A stretch of DNA of 64,000 bases, taken from assembly GCF_901827175.1 (NCBI RefSeq), contig NZ_LR594662.1:868001-932000 (forward strand), given 5' to 3'. Of this stretch, positions 61,676 through 64,000 are shown piece by piece. A model generated the notes under the pieces. That model did no database searches. It was not told the origin of the DNA and worked only from the letters and a program-made list of their open reading frames with translations. Origin of the DNA: Variovorax sp. RA8. GTDB taxonomy: Bacteria > Pseudomonadota > Gammaproteobacteria > Burkholderiales > Burkholderiaceae_C. A program made the position numbers and the translations under genes. Every line of letters begins with the position of its first letter. Within the stretch, counting starts at the first letter, position 1.

Positions 61676-62709
61676 GACATCAGGGCGGCAACCGTCGCGG
61701 GCCAGGTAATGCCGTGGCTTTCCCAAAGGGACTTCGCGGCGACGCCGAACTTGCGCGTGCGCGTGACGTCTGCATAGACGGCGCTGATAGCTGAAGCCAG
61801 CGCCTGGGCGGTCGGCTCAACAACCCAGCCCGTCTCGCGATGTCTTGCAAGGCCCAGCACGCCGCCACTGTCTGTGGTGCTGAGCAAGGCCTTTTCCGCG
61901 GTAGCTGCCTCCATGGCAACGTAGCTGAAGGACTCTTCGTCGAAAGGCAGAGAGGCAACGGCGAGTGCCCCGTTGATGTAGTCAGCATACTCCTGACGAC
62001 CGAGGTAGCGCAGGTCGAGGCGAACGCGGTCCTGGAGGCCCAGGCGCTCCACTGTTTCGTGTAGCACCCGCGCGTCCCCCGGAGTATCAGGAGGGCCTCC
62101 GACGATGAGCCGGACCTGCTTCGAGGCATGCGCGACGGCTTCGACGAGCAGATGCTGGCGTTTCGCGCCGTTGACACGTCCGCCTGCGAAGATGTAGCCC
62201 TCGGAAGGCCCCCCTGTGAACCGCTCGGGATCGTTGATCGGTGCGCGCAGTATCTCGGCATGCGGGCCGTTGTAACGCCGAAGACGCTGTTGGGTGACGT
62301 CGGAGATCGCGAAGATGCGCCGTGCTCCCTTGAAACATTCATCGTCCGCATTCTTGATGAGCTTGCGGATATCGACGCCGATCTGTCCGTCCGGCAGGTT
62401 GGTCTGGCCTGCGTCATAGAGATCGTAGGCCTGCCTGTACTGGTGGACCAACCAGAGCGTCTTGCGGGGATGCTGGATCAAATAGGCGGGAAACTTGAGA
62501 GCGATGACGTGGTCGACGTTCTGCAGCTCGAGCGAACGCGCCATCAGCATCTGCGACGGGATGCGCGTGGCCGGTTCCCATTGGAATGGCACACGGAGCA
62601 ACTCGGCCTGGTGCCCGGCGATCTCGAGATTCTTCAGCAGATGTTCCGCGAGCGACTCGGCACCGCCTCGCACGAAAGGGGCCATGTTGTTGACGACAAG
62701 CACCTTCAC
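61672..62709 (-). CDS. GT4-type glycosyltransferase, second
   Basis: The 345-aa enzyme has KVLVVNNMAPFVRGGAESLAEHL, an N-terminal GT-B acceptor pattern, then GYIFAGGRVNGAKRQHLLVEAV and SLPFDEESFSYVAMEAATAEKALLSTTDSGG, the GT4 Glu motif. It closely resembles the next upstream enzyme, suggesting duplication. The sugar specificity is not known. It overlaps both neighbours by four bases. Confidence 0.88.
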   Translation of the reverse strand: MKVLVVNNMAPFVRGGAESLAEHLLKNLEIAGHQAELLRVPFQWEPATRIPSQMLMARSLELQNVDHVIALKFPAYLIQHPRKTLWLVHQYRQAYDLYDAGQTNLPDGQIGVDIRKLIKNADDECFKGARRIFAISDVTQQRLRRYNGPHAEILRAPINDPERFTGGPSEGYIFAGGRVNGAKRQHLLVEAVAHASKQVRLIVGGPPDTPGDARVLHETVERLGLQDRVRLDLRYLGRQEYADYINGALAVASLPFDEESFSYVAMEAATAEKALLSTTDSGGVLGLARHRETGWVVEPTAQALASAISAVYADVTRTRKFGVAAKSLWESHGITWPATVAALMS

Positions 62710-63740
62710 GCCAAGAGCCTTTCGATCACATGAGGCCAGGCGATGTTCATTTCGGCGATGCGCGCGGTGGCGGCTTCTCCGAGACGCCTTGTGGCGATGC
62801 GATCCTCGAAGAGCTGATCCATCGCGCTTGCCACAGATGCGGGATCGGGCTCTGCCACCAATCCATTGGCGCCATGCGTCACGAACTCGAGCACGCCACC
62901 CGCATCGCTCGTGGTCAGCACAGCTTTGCCGGCATGCGCCGCCTCGATCGAAGGATAGCCATAGGAGTCTTCGTCGACGGGAAGGTACGCCGCCGCGAGG
63001 CAGTCCGCCAGTAGTTCCGCCTTTTCATCTTCCGTGATCCATCGGTCATCGATCGTCACGCGATCAGTCACACCAAAGACGCCCGCCAACCGTGCCACTT
63101 CAGTCGAGAAGCCGGAGCCGGCACTCATGCCGCACAGCCGCAGCCGAACAGGGGTGCGGCAGTACTTCAAGGCTTCCACCAGCAGTTGCTGGCGCTTGTG
63201 GTGCTCGATTCGGCAGATGCAGACGATCTCGTCGTTGAGGGCGCGGAAGCGAAAGCGCTCAGGACGAAGCACTGGCGGGAAGAGCGGTTCGCTTTCGATG
63301 CCGTTGAAGCGCAGGAGCCGATCGCCGACCACGCGGGAATTGGAAAAGACACGCCGTGCCTCCCGCAGCGCCGCGGTGTCGGCCGCGCGCAGTGCGTCCC
63401 GGATTCCTCTGTGCTTGACGTCGTCGGGAAACCCGCGGTACTCCGTGTCCCAGAGGTCGTAGAAGGCGCGCAGATGGTGGATGAACCAGACGATCTTGTT
63501 TGGATGAGGGATGAGGTGCGCTTGCGGGCGGAAGCAGATGAGGCGGTCTGCCGCCGAGAGATCGACGAACCGGAACGCCGCCATCTGGCGGAACAGCAGA
63601 TCGGGGGAGTCGACCTCAGGCAGGTATATCCGTTCGACCTCGTGCCCGGCTTCGAGCAGCATCGTCTCCAGCCACTCGACGATGTTCCTGTAGCCGCCAT
63701 TGACGAAAGGAACGAACGACGAACAGAGCGCAATCCTCAT
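62706..63740 (-). CDS. GT4-type glycosyltransferase, third
   Basis: The 344-aa enzyme has MRIALCSSFVPFVNGGYRNIVEWL, then EIVCICRIEHHKRQQLLVEAL and LPVDEDSYGYPSIEAAHAGKAVLTTSDAGG, the same pattern as the preceding GT4. It overlaps the next two genes by four bases. The start was chosen at MRIAL because the longer frame runs through the aminotransferase gene. Confidence 0.88.
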   Translation of the reverse strand: MRIALCSSFVPFVNGGYRNIVEWLETMLLEAGHEVERIYLPEVDSPDLLFRQMAAFRFVDLSAADRLICFRPQAHLIPHPNKIVWFIHHLRAFYDLWDTEYRGFPDDVKHRGIRDALRAADTAALREARRVFSNSRVVGDRLLRFNGIESEPLFPPVLRPERFRFRALNDEIVCICRIEHHKRQQLLVEALKYCRTPVRLRLCGMSAGSGFSTEVARLAGVFGVTDRVTIDDRWITEDEKAELLADCLAAAYLPVDEDSYGYPSIEAAHAGKAVLTTSDAGGVLEFVTHGANGLVAEPDPASVASAMDQLFEDRIATRRLGEAATARIAEMNIAWPHVIERLLA

Positions 63741-64000
63741 CGAGCCAAAGCCCGCTTGAGGCTGCCTGCTACGCGGCTGATGTCCGCCGGCGTCAGGAAC
63801 TGGTGGGTAGGGAGGTTCATTCCACGCTGCGCCCATTCATCTGCGACCGGGTAGGCGGTCGACTCGCGGTAAGGCGGCAACACATGCATCGGATGAAAAA
63901 CGGGGCGTGTCTCGATGCCGTCGCTGTCCAGCGCCTTCATGACCGCGTCGCGTCGCGTCTCGTCACCTTCGCGCAGGAAGACCGTGTACATCCAATAGAC
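63737..64000 (-). CDS. DegT/DnrJ/EryC1/StrS aminotransferase, C-terminal part only
   Basis: The visible end of the gene (its start lies beyond the window) reads YWMYTVFLREGDE, then the C-terminal VFHPMHVLPPYRES and MNLPTHQFLTPADISRV, typical of nucleotide-sugar transaminases such as perosamine synthases (WMYTV, PxFxPLH-like). The catalytic Lys is not included. It overlaps the GT4 gene by four bases and heads the visible minus-strand unit. Confidence 0.85.
   Translation of the reverse strand, partial: VYWMYTVFLREGDETRRDAVMKALDSDGIETRPVFHPMHVLPPYRESTAYPVADEWAQRGMNLPTHQFLTPADISRVAGSLKRALAR

Overview
The window is high-GC DNA with tightly packed genes and reads like a chromosome segment of a beta-proteobacterium in the Burkholderiales, most likely Comamonadaceae and Variovorax-like. 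The reasons are an orphan Bug-type periplasmic receptor, polyhydroxyalkanoate (PHA) accessory genes (phasin, PHA-granule family protein, PHB-depolymerase-like esterase), a bacterial acyl-CoA-binding protein, a TRAP permease, frequent GTG/TTG starts, and a dispersed ~95-bp intergenic repeat of a kind I associate with this family. The genus is inference.

The first part (about 1-29.9 kb) is metabolic and housekeeping DNA. In order it holds: a 5'-truncated TRAP large permease with an unusual Pro/Glu-rich insertion; a PHB-depolymerase-like esterase; a DUF6600/FecR-like secreted protein with a long Gln-rich tail; glutathione reductase; two small proteins; a cardiolipin-synthase-like enzyme; AMP nucleosidase; and a Bug receptor. 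Next comes a small redox/detoxification island (ArsR regulator, divergent cytochrome P450, PNPOx-like flavoprotein overlapping a GST, divergent LysR). A NodI/NodJ-like ABC exporter, a DUF445 protein and argE follow, enclosed by inverted double copies of the dispersed repeat. Then come an M20 aminoacylase coupled to a DUF2817 peptidase, an amino-acid-type ABC receptor, a molybdopterin oxidoreductase, a lipoprotein aminopeptidase, and a PHA/acyl-CoA satellite cluster (PHA-granule protein, ACBP, TPR protein, TetR, phasin).

The second part (about 29.9 kb to the end) is a large surface-glycan locus. A minus-strand cassette (GT2, GtrA, small membrane protein, 689-aa polytopic protein) diverges from rfbBDAC (dTDP-L-rhamnose). 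A plus-strand run of genes joined mostly by 4-nt stop/start overlaps follows: WbqC-like protein, GT2, PhyH-type dioxygenase, two methyltransferases, a PglD/NeuD-like acyltransferase, a beta-propeller protein, an ArnE/EamA-like small transporter and a polytopic membrane protein, then wecE. Next come capE-capF-capG homologues (UDP-L-FucNAc), a 1125-aa TPR protein with a GT41/SPINDLY-like C-terminus, and another polytopic protein. The far end is on the minus strand: DegT aminotransferase (partial), three GT4 enzymes, an FdtB-like transaminase, a GT2, a WxcM-type fusion of acetyltransferase and 3,4-ketoisomerase, GtrA and a 583-aa polytopic protein.

RmlA and RmlB make dTDP-4-keto-6-deoxyglucose, which can go to L-rhamnose (RmlC/D), to Fuc4N(Ac) (WecE plus the PglD-like enzyme) or to Fuc3NAc (WxcM fusion plus FdtB). 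CapEFG adds UDP-L-FucNAc from UDP-GlcNAc. Three separate sets of a membrane GT2, a small flippase-like protein (GtrA or ArnE type) and a large polytopic protein suggest three lipid-linked-sugar decoration systems in parallel. No Wzx, Wzy, ABC O-antigen exporter or initiating phosphoglycosyltransferase is visible, so the polymerisation and export genes probably lie beyond the window. No rRNA, tRNA, CRISPR array, transposase or phage gene was seen, and no gene-free stretch exceeds 300 bases.
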